The translations under genes were made by a program, and so were the position numbers. The notes under the pieces were generated by a model, which was not told the origin of the DNA, did no database searches, and saw only the letters and a program-made list of their open reading frames with translations. Shown piece by piece: positions 10,519-20,689 of a DNA stretch of 64,000 nucleotides (the stretch's first letter is position 1; each line of letters begins with the position of its first letter). Origin of the DNA: Sinohyriopsis cumingii (lineage: Eukaryota; Mollusca; Bivalvia; Unionida; Unionidae); contig CM068825.1 in NCBI GenBank assembly GCA_028554795.2, forward strand, positions 154,024,053 to 154,088,052, read 5' to 3'.

Positions 10519-10548
10519 CATCCGTTGTTGACTTGTCAACTTGTAAAA

Positions 10549-10911
10549 ATGTCTTCCATTCTACCAAATCTGAACGAAGCATACGCCCATTTGCATCGTG
10601 TCAGGCAAAAGCTGATGCCAAAGTCTGAAGAGATTGAAAATGTCAGGATGCTGAAAGTGACACAAGACCTGATAGAAGGGGACTTCTGAGAAGAAATAAA
10701 AGAGAGCAAGAAGAGTTGACCGAGAAGTACAGATTTCAGAAGCAGAATCAGCAGTATCAGCAGCACCAGCAACAACAACAGGAGCCAGACTGAGGCTTTG
10801 TGGTCTATAGTGTAGACACTAAGGAGTTCTCATTCTCAATGCCGTATCCCGTAGGAAAGCATGCAGCCAGACGGGGGCGAAATCCCAGGCGCCAAGAGAT
10901 TACCAAACTCT
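10549..10911 (+). pseudogene. Unrecognised coiled-coil/Gln-rich ORF 'a' behind promoter P1
   Basis: The ATG at 10549 opens 46 codons of Leu- and charge-rich helix-like sequence (LNEAYAHLHRVRQKL, then ENVRMLKVTQDLIEG). A GGGG run at 10678-10681 marks a one-base frameshift. The shifted frame continues with a charged coil (RRNKREQEELTEKYRFQKQN) and a Gln-rich run, then a TGA at about 10791. After it a plausible coding stretch resumes (SFSMPYPVGKHAARRGRNPR, then INKMALFGVPPKI). I do not recognise a family. Its non-coding 3' region resembles that of the ORF at 19575. It could be an accessory gene of the neighbouring Polinton or of another element. Confidence 0.45.
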
Positions 10912-10949
10912 TTATAAACAAAATGGCCCTTTTCGGGGTACCCCCAAAA

Positions 10950-11243
10950 ATCTAGAAAAGACTTACTTCTCTATTGCCAAAATTTGTATTTATGTTTTGC
11001 TATGTAAGTGTGATTGAAAGTTATAAAAATATAGAAGGGTGCCTATAAACACTCTGTTTCCCTGGTTTGTAAGATAACGTGTGCGTGTGTGTGTATGTTT
11101 GTTTTAGGGTTGTATGTATGGATGGTAATAAAGTGTTTGTAGGAAAATGTGGATGTGAGTGTTTCTTTTAGGTCTGCACGTTCCGTGTGTTTTGATAGTG
11201 GTTTCCGGATTGTTAGTTTTTGTGTAAGGTGCGTTTTTCTTCA
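10950..11243 (+). other. GT-rich spacer between ORFs a and b
   Basis: Starts with TCTAGAAAAG and TTGCCAAAA, which also follow the ORF at 19575, then turns GT-rich on the + strand with a TATAAACACTCTG segment. The same type of spacer lies at 20150-20630. No ORF was recognised. Confidence 0.5.
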
Positions 11244-11288
11244 CGTCCGTGCTTCAGGGACATAAAACGGAGTGTTCGTCAGTCTGAA
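11244..11288 (+). promoter_or_regulatory. Promoter module P2
   Basis: CGTCCGTGCTT starts at 11244, CATAAA at 11261 (17 bases later) and CAGTCTGA at 11280, with the initiator A 20 bases after the TATA-like box. It matches P1 base for base in spacing and shares the CAGTCTGA. ORF b starts 69 bases downstream of the initiator. Confidence 0.5.
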
Positions 11289-11349
11289 TACCGATTAGTC
11301 GTAGCGAACGTAGTAGAAACAACGCACTTAACGAAACACAGAGCTAGTG

Positions 11350-12358
11350 ATGGATCTTATCTCCACCCCTGCAAGAGACGCCTTGAGAATTCTGGGACTT
11401 AAATTGGCTACAGGATGGAGCTTAAGTGCACAAGCGCAAAGGACGACACTATTGCTCATATGGGAGAAAGAAACTACATATAGAGAAGAAGATATACAAA
11501 ATAGAAATAGGCGAAATGGATACGGCAATGATAGATATCTCAACAAGTATCAATAACAACCCGATAGAACGTATCCTCAAAGGCCAACTCAGCAAAGACG
11601 GGACCATCCCAGAAGAGTTAAGCCCCCACAGCCTAAACCGCCGGTTAAGTCACCACCACAAAGGCGACGAGAAAGAAACAATGAGGTGAGGGAAAGTAGT
11701 CCACCTATTCCACCTCCCCCACCTCCACCACCACCACAATCAGTTCCACAAGTTGTCAGTAAAGAGATGCCGGCCCTAAGTGATACACCAGCCCCCCAGT
11801 TACATGAGGTAGCAGTCAAGCTAGTAGCAGAGACTGAATTTGAATCTGACCTGGATGAAGATACTTTGAATCCAGAACAGAAGAACAAACTGGATCTCAG
11901 CTGATTTTTTAAAAAAAAAATGTTGACGAAATGGGGCTCGAAACAATTTACCATGACAAAGACGAAGCCATCAAACATCTGGCTGACCAAAAAACAATCT
12001 TTGGTGCGAGAAACCATGAGCTGCACCCCACCATACCGCACCAGCAAAGCGACCTTAAGGAAAGCCCGAAGAGCCATCCGAATTAGAGGGGTACAATACA
12101 ACAACTGTCCAGTCATGGTTGCTCGTATGATTTGCCCATCAACTTATATTCCTTCATGACCTTCCAGAAGCATTGTCTTGGTTCTCTGACTGTCGACGTA
12201 AAATTCATGCACAGCAGTGTAGCAGATATGATCGACCAGGTGCCGAGAGAATCCATGTTACAGCCAAAGTGGAATTCCAGATCCACTTAAAGGAACGAGT
12301 TATAATAGAGTACGAGCACTCTTCGGTGCTACACAGACTGGAAACCAATTCGCATTGA
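11350..12358 (+). pseudogene. Unrecognised proline-rich ORF 'b' behind promoter P2
   Basis: From the ATG at 11350 one frame runs to a TGA at 11902 with a single internal TAA at 11554. It encodes a helix-like head (PARDALRILGLKLATGWSL), an Arg/Gln/Pro-rich middle, a polyproline run (about 11701-11740) followed by SVPQVV, and an acidic stretch ending DEDTLNPEQKNKL. After a ten-A run (about 11911-11920) other frames carry coding-like sequence (KDEAIKHLADQKTIFGARN; VDVKFMHSSVADMIDQVP; VEFQIHLKERVIIEYEHSS) to 12358. At least two more shifts are needed to read it through. No family was recognised. The Pro-rich run followed by VPQ resembles IPQ in the ORF at 19575. Confidence 0.45.
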
Positions 12359-12910
12359 GGTTTTCTATTTGGCTTGAAAACCATTTCGATAAAATCTCTA
12401 TATTCACACTAACTTGATCCATTGGATTGCCACATCAAAACTTAAAAACTTTTTATGACCTGATAGTGACCAAACTCTTTAAATCTCACTTAGACATATT
12501 AGTTAAATAGAACAATCATTTTATTATGCACACTGTGTAATAGAATTAGATACATTTGATATAAAGTAGGAAAGTTTTCAGACTTGTTGGATTTGATCTA
12601 TTTGCACAGGTGGCTAACACATTATAGGTATTTTTCTATCCATTAGAATAACTAGACTAGATTTGAAATAAGTTCGAACTTGCGTTTCTGGGAGTACACA
12701 ACATCCATTTACGGCTTGCAGAGTTCCTTACCTTCCTTGCCTCTCTCGGACATCGTACATTAACGGAGATGTGGAACCATTTCCACCTGTCGAAAAACCA
12801 GGTGTCCTAATGTGACGTCATCGCTGCCGACCAATCGTAGCGGACGTTACATACTGCTTGGGTTGACACCTGGTGCGTTCAATCGCAAATGAATATTAAC
12901 TTTCTTATCA
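12359..12910. other. Non-coding stretch, nothing recognised
   Basis: AT-rich sequence without long frames, ending in a more GC-balanced block (12,760-12,900) that leads into the hairpin-bearing leader R. No known repeat or gene was recognised. Confidence 0.4.
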
Positions 12911-13140
12911 TGAGTGCGTGTTGGGTTCATTCCCACTCATGACGGCCCTACATTCGGGTCGTTAGGGACTAATTAGACCCACGAACTGATGGCCAAATTA
13001 ATCAGTGTTCTTTGAACCAATTCCTTCCCCCAGGAGTAATTAAACATACAGCCTTGCTAGAATAAAGCGTCGTACATACCCAGTCGTGCGAAAACGACGT
13101 AAATTTAATCAACTAACTAGTCTGGATACCAAATCAAACC
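12911..13140 (+). repeat. Leader module R, copy A
   Basis: Begins with an imperfect hairpin (12912-12938: GAGTG arm, inner GGG/CCC, CACTC arm). It then matches copy B (19298-19560) in order: TTAGGGACTAAT, the AATCAGTGTTC / AAACAGTGCTC segment, CCAATTCCTT, AGTAAT, and AGTCTGGATACC at the end. Here it is followed by the long LINE. It could be the LINE 5' UTR or a leader shared with the short ORFs. Confidence 0.6.
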
Positions 13141-13349
13141 AGTTTTAACGGGAAGCAACCCCTGAAAATCAAAATTATTAAAGGACCCAAAAACAACAAA
13201 CCAAATAGCAGCTGAAATAAGGAATCAGTCACCAAATAATAAACAACCAAACCCATCTAAACAAAATAATTCCAAATAAACCAAGTTCCCCTACCACTCA
13301 ATAGAGCACACATTATACATAAGAAGCACTTCTACCAAATTAATCAATC

Positions 13350-14348
13350 TAAGCATAAACAACTTAACTGGGGACCTATAAAGGGTACACCAGGGCAAAT
13401 TTACAGTATTTCGGCCCAACACCAGCTACATAATTGTACACTGCAGCACACTAAACCAAGTAGCTAAATTCCTTGAAATGGAATAAATTAACAACATTAA
13501 GATAAAAGTGCAAAGACACCAAAAAATAGGAAAACCAGCACAACATCCCAAACCCCCAAAACAGGACCAACACCACACCTGTCCATAACAACCAACCAAT
13601 AACTGTCAAACCACCCACCCCCCAGTAGGAAACACCAAATTTAAAGCAGTACTTAAATTAAGAGGCCCAAATCAAAGGATGGACAACAAAACTCTAACCC
13701 CAAAACTAAAACAAAATGGGGCGCCAATTGAAAGGGCTTACAGACTAAATAATCATAAAGCACAGGTAACCAATACAGCAGTCATTGAGTCCATAACACA
13801 CCTTACATCCATGGTATGATTAGGACCATATGGAGTTCGGCTTCGCCTGGAACCATACGTAAATAAACCCAGGTTCTGTAGAAACTGCCAGCATTGGGGG
13901 CACTTTGCGTCCAATTGCAAATTCAACAGCCAATGTATCAATGGGGGGCCAACATAAGGGACCTTGTAGAAGGACATCACCAAAATGCACTAACTCCAGG
14001 GGAAAACACAAACCTCAATCCCCTGAATGGCCTATTACAAATAGAGAAACTAGAACAATAGATCTCAGTAAACAAATATCCTATTATGCAGCAAAAAAAT
14101 AAAAATAAAACAATCACACAGTTAATTAACACCAACCTAGAACAAAGCAAGAAACACAGTACTCAAACCAAAACAGTAAGTCGAAATTCAAACCAAAATA
14201 AACCAACTACACAAGCAAATCAAAAACCAAGCCCACATAAACCTAGGGAAAAAATAACAGAACCACCCAATCAGGAAAAGTATAAACACCCACCCAACCC
14301 ACCAGCAGTTAAAGAAAATCCAAACACAAGTAAGGGAAACATAGCCTA
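13350..14348 (+). pseudogene. LINE ORF1 remnant with CCHC zinc knuckle
   Basis: Nucleic-acid binding gag-like protein of the LINE. A CX2CX4HX4C knuckle (CRNCQHWGHFASNC) is encoded at about 13874-13920, directly after a basic strand ending in NKPRF, as in I and Jockey type ORF1 proteins. Downstream, 14086-14348 is one open frame that is Asn/Gln/Lys/Pro-rich with no other domain. Upstream frames to about 13350 are broken by many stops, so the start cannot be set. Confidence 0.6.
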
Positions 14349-14464
14349 ACTCAATGTAAAAATAACATAGATCAATATCTAGGCAAACTCAAACTAATAT
14401 TAGCCAAGCTACCCTAAACCCACTCCCCCAAATATATAACCAAATTAAATGACCACGCACAACT

Positions 14465-17400
14465 ATGAATAACACAACCATAATAATATGGCAATGGAAC
14501 TGTATGGATATAACAAGTAATATCAATGAATTAAAAACCAAATTACAAGACCAAGTTCCAGAGCCGAACAGTATTTGTATACAAGAAAGTAAGATCTCAG
14601 AAACAACTAAGCAACTACCCAAACTCTCTGGATACTCCCCGGGCCACTTTAAAAATCGTAAAATGGGACAGGAAGGGGTCTAGTCATTTTTATCCTAGAA
14701 AACCTACCTAATATCACACCAGTTAATATAACCCACACCCCAGGTAATAATGAAAACTTTGAAATACAATCCTTAATAATCCATACAGGGCCTTCAACGT
14801 TTTAACATATACGACCCGGGCGGAAACACCAACGCCTCTAATTTGGCAACCCTTAGGCAAATAACGAACAATAAAGTAGAAAATAATATCATCATCTGCG
14901 GCGATTTCAATGCACACAACAAGCTGGGGGGTGGGGGGAGATAGAACGGATAAGAGAGGCAGGTTGGATGAGGCATGGGCTGCCGAATCCAACCTGACCA
15001 TCCTTAATGACGGGACAAAAACTCGCTTAAACCCGGAGGATGGATCTCTGCCTGCTATCGACCTAACCATATGCTCACCTAAACTAGCACAGATGACAGT
15101 CTGGAGAGTGGAACAAACCGACTCGCTAGGAAGTGACCACTTTCCAATCATCATCACTCTGCAGATGGCCGTTCCTAATAACCCCACTAACAAACATCCT
15201 AGATGGAAATATGACCACGCCGATTGGGAATCATTTAGAATACAATTAACCAAAATTAACACGAAAAACCTAAAAAATGAGGACGTAAATATATTTTATG
15301 AAAATTTAATTAACACAATCCAAGCAGCTGCCACCTCCAACATCCCTAAAACCAGTGGTACTTAAACCAAACAGACTGTACCATGGTGGAATAACCTATG
15401 CAATCAGGCGCATAAGGAAAAACGAAAGGCCCTTTACCACTTTACTGTAATGAATAGTAACCTTAACCACACCCCTACCTTTCAACAACATAGGAATAAA
15501 GTAGAAAAAACCCACTCACACCTCTTTAAAGACCTAGGGACAAAGGAATCCAACCTAAATTGTGAAATATCCTTATATGAGTGGGAAATAGCCTTAGGTT
15601 CTAAAAAGGAAACATCGCCAGCGGAAGATCAAATAGGTTATATTATATGCAAACACCTGCCTGAAAATATTACCAACACTATACTAAAGCTATTTAACAA
15701 AATCTGTTAACTGCCTGATAAATGGAGCACGCCATAGTAACCCCAATCCCTAAACAAGGAAAAGACCCAAATTACATTAATTCTTATGCACCCATTTCCC
15801 TAAATAAAACATCTGTAAAATTATGGAAACAATTATAGCAAATCGCCTTAAATACCACTTGGAAAGTAACAATCTACTCTCTGAAAATCAATGTGGATTT
15901 AGAAAGAGAAGGTCCACTACGGATCAACTCATTCGATTAGAAGCGGCAATCAAAGTAGCACTAACCTCCCACCGCAAAGCAGACAGAAATTTAAAAGCAG
16001 TATTCCTAGATCTTGAAAAAGCTTTTGACCTCGTCTGGACTAAAGGATTGATAGCCAAACTAAATAATTTTGGAATCACCAGACGAATGTTCAACTTTAT
16101 CGAAAACATTCTAACCAACCGCAAAATAATAACTAGAGTAGGGGGCACTTGTTCTGAACTAGAAAACGGCACAGCGCACGAGAGCGTACTCAGCCGTACA
16201 CTCTTCAACATCATGATAAATGACCTCGATCTAAATCTGACTTCTAACCGAATTGAAATGTAACAATTTGCGGACGACAGTGGACTCTGGCGATCAGGAA
16301 ACCCTGAAAGTCACACAGTTATCAGTGAAATCCAAAATAGTCTAAACAAAATAGGGAAATGGGCAGATAAATGGGGGCTCAAACTATCTCACGAAAAACC
16401 CATTGCAGTCCTATTTTCCTCCAAACATCAAATCAAATTAAAACACTATAAACTTAACATACAAAATAAAACCATTAAATTTGTTAAAGTTACTAGATTT
16501 CTGGGTATGTACTATGACGAACATCTAAACTGGGGACATCATATAGACCAACTAGTTAACAGTTGTAATAAGGATCTAAACTTACTTAAAAACCTTGAAG
16601 GGACCACGTCGGGATCCAACCAGGAAACTCTATTAACACTATACAGGGAGTTAATAAGATCTAAATTAGACTACGGGTGTCAATTATATAACTCGGCACC
16701 ATAGAAACAGCTTACGAAACTAGACTCGATTCAAAGAAAAGCACTAATAATATGCACTGGCACTCTGCCGTCTGTATCCCTAGATGAGCTCCAAATTCTA
16801 ACTGGAGAATTACCACTGCACTTATGAAGGCAGGAGTTAACCTTAAGATACGCAACTAGATTATCAACCCGCCCCAATTCACACCCTACTCGGGTAACCA
16901 ACAATAAATGTAATAAACCATTCAGCTAAAAATTAGTACCCAATGTACCTGCAAGGAAACACGTACATTAACTATTTTGACGATTACCAATGGTCAACTT
17001 CCAGGCTGAAATCACTAAAAACTATGATAGAATGCCATGGACTAACATCAAACCATCAATCAACATACAATTAACGAAACTTGGCAACAAAAATGAACAG
17101 GAGCTTAAGATACAATCAATTTCCACAATAGAAATAATGACTAAACACCCTAATTAAGTCAAAATTTACACTGATGGATCCAAAATAGCAGAACCCCCCA
17201 GAACAGCAGCAGCAGTAGTAATCCCTGAATTGAACATTAAAATGGGAAATAGAATACCGAATCAATGCTCCATATACACAGCTGAATTCTGGGCCATCAT
17301 GGAAGCCCTAAGATAGACTAAAAAAATAATATAAAAAGTAGCAATATTAAGTGTCATTTCATCTATCCTCAACAATAACACCGACGCAAGAGAAAATTTC

Positions 17401-17880
17401 CTTAAACAAACTTATCTGTCAATTATAGAGCTTAATAATAACTATCAAATAGTTGACTTCATGTGGATACCATCCCACATTGACATCAAAGGAAATGAAT
17501 TAGCTGACCAAGTAGCGTAGCAAAAACTACATGACCCAACTTATACTAACCTCCACTACAGGGTCAGTGATTTAATAAGTATAACTACAAATTATATCAA
17601 TAGGATATGGCAAGAAAACTGGAACCGAAATACTACAGGCAGAAAACTATACTCCATCATGAAAAACGTAACCAGATCTAGGAAACCACCAAAAGCGCAC
17701 AATAATGATCAATGGATCAGAAACAGAATTTACACAGGAAAAACCAAATTGACCAGCAGCTTTGGGCAATACATAGGACCCAAACCCCACAACCCAATCT
17801 GCAACCACTAGAAGAGCTAACACATATATTCAACACCTGCCACAAACTAAAGAAAGAAAGAACTAAACTAAAAATAGAAC
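14465..17880 (+). pseudogene. LINE ORF2: endonuclease, reverse transcriptase, RNase H
   Basis: The endonuclease starts near 14465 (IIWQWNCMDI; ICIQES) and keeps GDFNAHN (about 14901) and SDHFPIII (about 15132). RT motifs lie in one frame from 15823: CGFRKRRSTTDQL, FLDLEKAFDLVW (about 15998), and FADDS at 16267 just after a TAA at 16261. RNase H continues in the same frame with YTDGSK (about 17164), the Glu in YTAEFWAIMEAL, and the final catalytic Asp region IKGNELADQVA (about 17485). A frameshift near 17790 precedes the C-terminal EELTHIFNTCHKL motif. Stops include 14683, 15363, 15708, 16261, 16702 and 17517. Length is normal for the clade. Confidence 0.85.
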
Positions 17881-17916
17881 TAAATAAGATTGGAAGCCCT
17901 GGACATACTCAGATTT

Positions 17917-18255
17917 TGAGTGTGTGTGTGTGTGTGTGTGTGTGATTTAGATTTTTTTACGTAGCTTTAACAATTTTCCAGTCATATCACTACGATGTCT
18001 GCAGTGTGGAAGTTTAAAGTGATGTCTAGCACTGGGACATCATGCCGCAGACATGTTGCATGATGTCCCACCCAGTCATATTATTCTGACACCAGGCGGA
18101 CCAGTCCTAACACTAACCTCTTAATGCTGAGCGCCAAGCAAGGCAGCTGTTAGTACCATTTTTAGAAGGCTTTGGTATGACTCGGCCAGGGTTCGAACCC
18201 ACGACCTCCTGTATTCGGGGCGGACGCTCTAACCACTAGGCCACCGGAGCGGTCG
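17917..18255 (-). repeat. tRNA-derived SINE, family B, copy 1
   Basis: On the minus strand it begins with the tRNA-like head (GGCCTAGTGG, B box GGTTCGAACCC near 18195) and ends in a (CA)n tail seen as (TG)n at 17917-17943 on the + strand. The body includes the conserved GGACTGGTCCGCCTGGTGTCA segment, split here by small changes. It sits exactly at the 3' end of the LINE. Two further copies lie at 23403 and 29958. Confidence 0.8.
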
Positions 18256-18385
18256 AGTTTTAATGAATAACAACCCTAACCTCAATCTTACATATATAAA
18301 CATAGTTAACTTTATACATAAATCCGTTACAAAACAAAATATAAAACCAAAATTACATACTTCAATTATTATCAACTAGGAGACT

Positions 18386-18790
18386 GGCTAACAACCAAAT
18401 ATAAGGACCAAGAAGATCAGATGCATTTGACATGTCTTAGCGATCCGAATATTTGGCAAAGAAATCTATCCTATCCAAATAGTTTTAGCCAGAAAATAAC
18501 ATCACACAACTAGTTCAGGCTTACCAACTTAAACATAGGGAACAAATAAGATCAGATGTCTTTGACACGTCTTAGTGACCCGATTAATCGGCAAAGAGAT
18601 CTGTCTTATCCATATAGATTTAACCTGGGAATAAATCTCACATAACTAGTGTTCAGGCTAAGAAACTCAAATTTAGGGAAAATTTAAGATCAGATGACTT
18701 TAATACGTCTTAGCGACCCGAGTATTCGGCAAAGATATCTGTTTTAATCAAACAGACTTAACCTGAAAATAAAAATCACATCAAACAAAT
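18386..18790 (+). repeat. Three diverged tandem repeats of about 135-140 bp
   Basis: Each unit contains AGATCAGATG, TTTGACA-CGTCTTAG, CGAGTATTCGGCAAAGA-ATCTGT variants and TTAACCTG...AAAT. Units start near 18410, 18549 and 18688. They follow the LINE and SINE and may belong to a LINE 3' region. No ORF. Confidence 0.6.
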
Positions 18791-19228
18791 CAAACTACAT
18801 AAAATAACACCTGATAATAAGGCAACGGGATAGAAATAGAAAGGAGGAAAAAATATTAAAGATAAAAAGGGTAATGTTTTGTTTTCCACCCTTTTTCTTC
18901 GGAGAAAAGGAGAAAAATGGAAGTTTTTATTTTACTTTTTTTTTCTTATATTTATTTATCTTTTATACATTACATCTAACCTGTCCTTTTTCTCTTTTCT
19001 CTAAACAATACTTGACTAAACTAGTATGCACGTAACGCCACTAATACCTCTAACCGAAGGTGACAGTAATATCTATACTAAGAGAAATTCTAGGCCCACA
19101 AAAGTAGAGCCTATAAGGTGGTCTAACACCCAAGACCATCGGGCCCGTTGCACAAAGTAGCAAACCATAAACAACTTTGGAAAGAAGGACCCCAAATTAA
19201 TACTACTGAAAATTCAGTACCAACATAT
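18791..19228. other. Non-coding, A-rich then T-rich, nothing recognised
   Basis: A poly-purine stretch at 18830-18870 is followed by a T-rich block (18890-19010). No frame or repeat beyond this was recognised. Confidence 0.4.
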
Positions 19229-19574
19229 GAGTGTGTGATGGGTCCATCCCACTCATACATACCTAAATGCAGCTAAGTAGTAGCGACTGAATAGGTCGAG
19301 TGTGTATTGGGTCTATTCTCACTCGCCATCAAGCCCTCCATTCAGACAGTTAGGGACTAATCTTAGTCCCACTGCCTGAAGGCTATAAATCAAACAGTGC
19401 TCCATGAACACATAAAATCCTGGGGGAAGTGGCTCCAATTCCTTTCCCTAGAAGTAATCAAACAGCCTACCGTGTAGGCATACAACAGTGGTACATGCAC
19501 GACTGTGAGAAAACCACTTAAATCTAAATTAACTAAGTCTGGATACCCATCTTTAACGAATCAACTTCAACAAC
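19229..19574 (+). repeat. Leader module R, copy B, with two hairpins
   Basis: Two versions of the GAGTG...CACTC hairpin occur at 19229-19254 and 19298-19324. They are followed by the same blocks as copy A, ending in AAGTCTGGATACCC. An ATG at 19575 follows directly, so here the module looks like a 5' leader of a short ORF. Confidence 0.6.
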
Positions 19575-20021
19575 ATGAGTAGACTAGAAAAACTGCTTGA
19601 ACGCCAAATTCACCTGTAGCATGCCCGGCGCCTGCTGGATGAGCTGGCCTTGGAGGCAACTGGAGAAAAAAGCCAGAATTGAGCAGGAGAGGCAAAACGA
19701 AACAAAGAGGAGAAGGAAAAGAAAGAAGAGATCCTGCCTCATCTCATCCTGAGACAGACCATCGAAGTCAATCCTATGGTGAGGACACCGCCCCAGCGAC
19801 AAGCACCACAGCCACTACCACCACCAATACATGTAATTCCTCAGATAGAAAACTGGGAGGCGGAATTGGAGAGGAAGCTACAAGACTGTGAACCTCATCG
19901 CCAGGGACAACATCTACAGGCACACCGCAGAGTTGTGAGGAAAAAAGTCTTTCTTCGAGTCCCTCAAGGTGAGAATTTGATGAGACAACTCAAGCTGCCT
20001 CCGTACTCCCAGCAGTTATAG
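19575..20021 (+). pseudogene. Unrecognised ORF 'c': coiled-coil head, Pro-rich middle, basic tail
   Basis: A single reading frame of 148 codons runs from the ATG at 19575 to a TAG at 20019, interrupted only by TAG at 19617 and TGA at 19680 and by no indel. The head is Leu-rich (MSRLEKLLERQIHL, then HARRLLDELALEA). A charged coil (KRNKEEKEKKEEILPHL), a Pro/Gln-rich block (PPQRQAPQPLPPPIHVIPQ), an acidic-to-basic helix (ENWEAELERKLQD) and a basic tail (HRRVVRKKVFLRVPQGENL) follow. I do not recognise a family. It directly follows leader R, and its 3' flank resembles that of ORF a. The near-intact frame suggests recent decay or purifying selection until recently. Confidence 0.55.
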
Positions 20022-20630
20022 TCAGTTTGAACAATGATTGGAACCTCCGTTGCGTGTGTGGGTCCAAACCTGGGAGGTGTGATTATTGGCAGGTGCATTT
20101 GGAATTTAAAAAAACAAAACAACAGCCCGTCTCAGAGCTAACGAGATCTCTAGAAAAGAGAGACTGGTCAATTTGCCAAAACTCTGCTTGTGTTTGTTGG
20201 CAGTGTGTGTATGTGTGAGTGTATTTATATTTCCCTTAACAAAACCCATGTCCCTACACTAAAGAATGTTTATTTTGTGTGAGGAATAGTGTAACTATAA
20301 ACACTGGCTCGACTGATGAGATAGTGTGTGTGTGCGTGCGCATACGTGTGTGTGTGTCTTTTTCCCCTAAACAACCCAAGCCCCTACTCTCATGAGTGTT
20401 TTGTGTGAAAGTGGAGTAGTGTGATTATAAACATTTACTCACTTGACTGGTGTGATTGTAGGTAATGGTGTGTGTTGGTAAATAACTATGTATTGATAGA
20501 AAGTATATTGGATTTTGTTAGTATTAGTGTTTTGTTTTGTATAAAAATTTACTTAGATTAGCATTCAAATCACTATGGGGTTGTCTGGTTTGTGATATGG
20601 GTAATTGGTGAGAGGGGATGTTTTCCTTCA
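20022..20630 (+). other. GT-rich spacer after ORF c
   Basis: Shares TCTAGAAAAG (20149) and TTGCCAAAA with the flank of ORF a, then becomes GT-rich with two TATAAACA segments (about 20296 and 20425). It leads into promoter module P3. No convincing ORF; a 63-codon frame at 20027 is low complexity at its end. Confidence 0.5.
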
Positions 20631-20670
20631 CGTCCGTGTTTGATGTATATAAACATAGCGTTTGTCATTC
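20631..20670 (+). promoter_or_regulatory. Promoter module P3, its gene replaced by LINE sequence
   Basis: CGTCCGTGTTT starts at 20631, TATAAA at 20648 (17 bases, as in P1 and P2), and an initiator-like TCATTC has its A at 20667 (19 bases later). About 25 bases downstream the sequence changes to a 5'-truncated LINE, so any ORF driven by P3 has been lost or displaced. Confidence 0.45.
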
Positions 20671-20689
20671 GCTCGATATTAACATTCCA

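Larger units (their letters stand above)
13141..17916 (+). mobile_element. I-superfamily LINE (RNase H-bearing non-LTR retrotransposon), degenerate
   Basis: ORF1 has a CCHC zinc knuckle. ORF2 has an apurinic-type endonuclease, reverse transcriptase, RNase H and a C-terminal Cys/His motif. The + strand is strongly A-rich, as usual for LINEs. An RNase H domain after the RT places it in the I superfamily (I, Nimb, Loa and relatives). Many stops and several frameshifts make it dead. Its 3' end abuts a (TG)n run that belongs to an inserted SINE. Confidence 0.82.

Noticed and set aside
11589-12116. 175-codon minus-strand frame with a glycine run
   Set aside because: The Gly run is the complement of the polyproline block of ORF b; no other support.
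14723-15262. 179-codon minus-strand frame
   Set aside because: Antisense to the LINE endonuclease, which has GDFNAHN and SDHFPI on the + strand.
18140-18255. A functional tRNA gene at the SINE heads (also 23403 and 30200)
   Set aside because: Boxes A and B are present, but the cloverleaf does not close and each head continues into the common SINE body.
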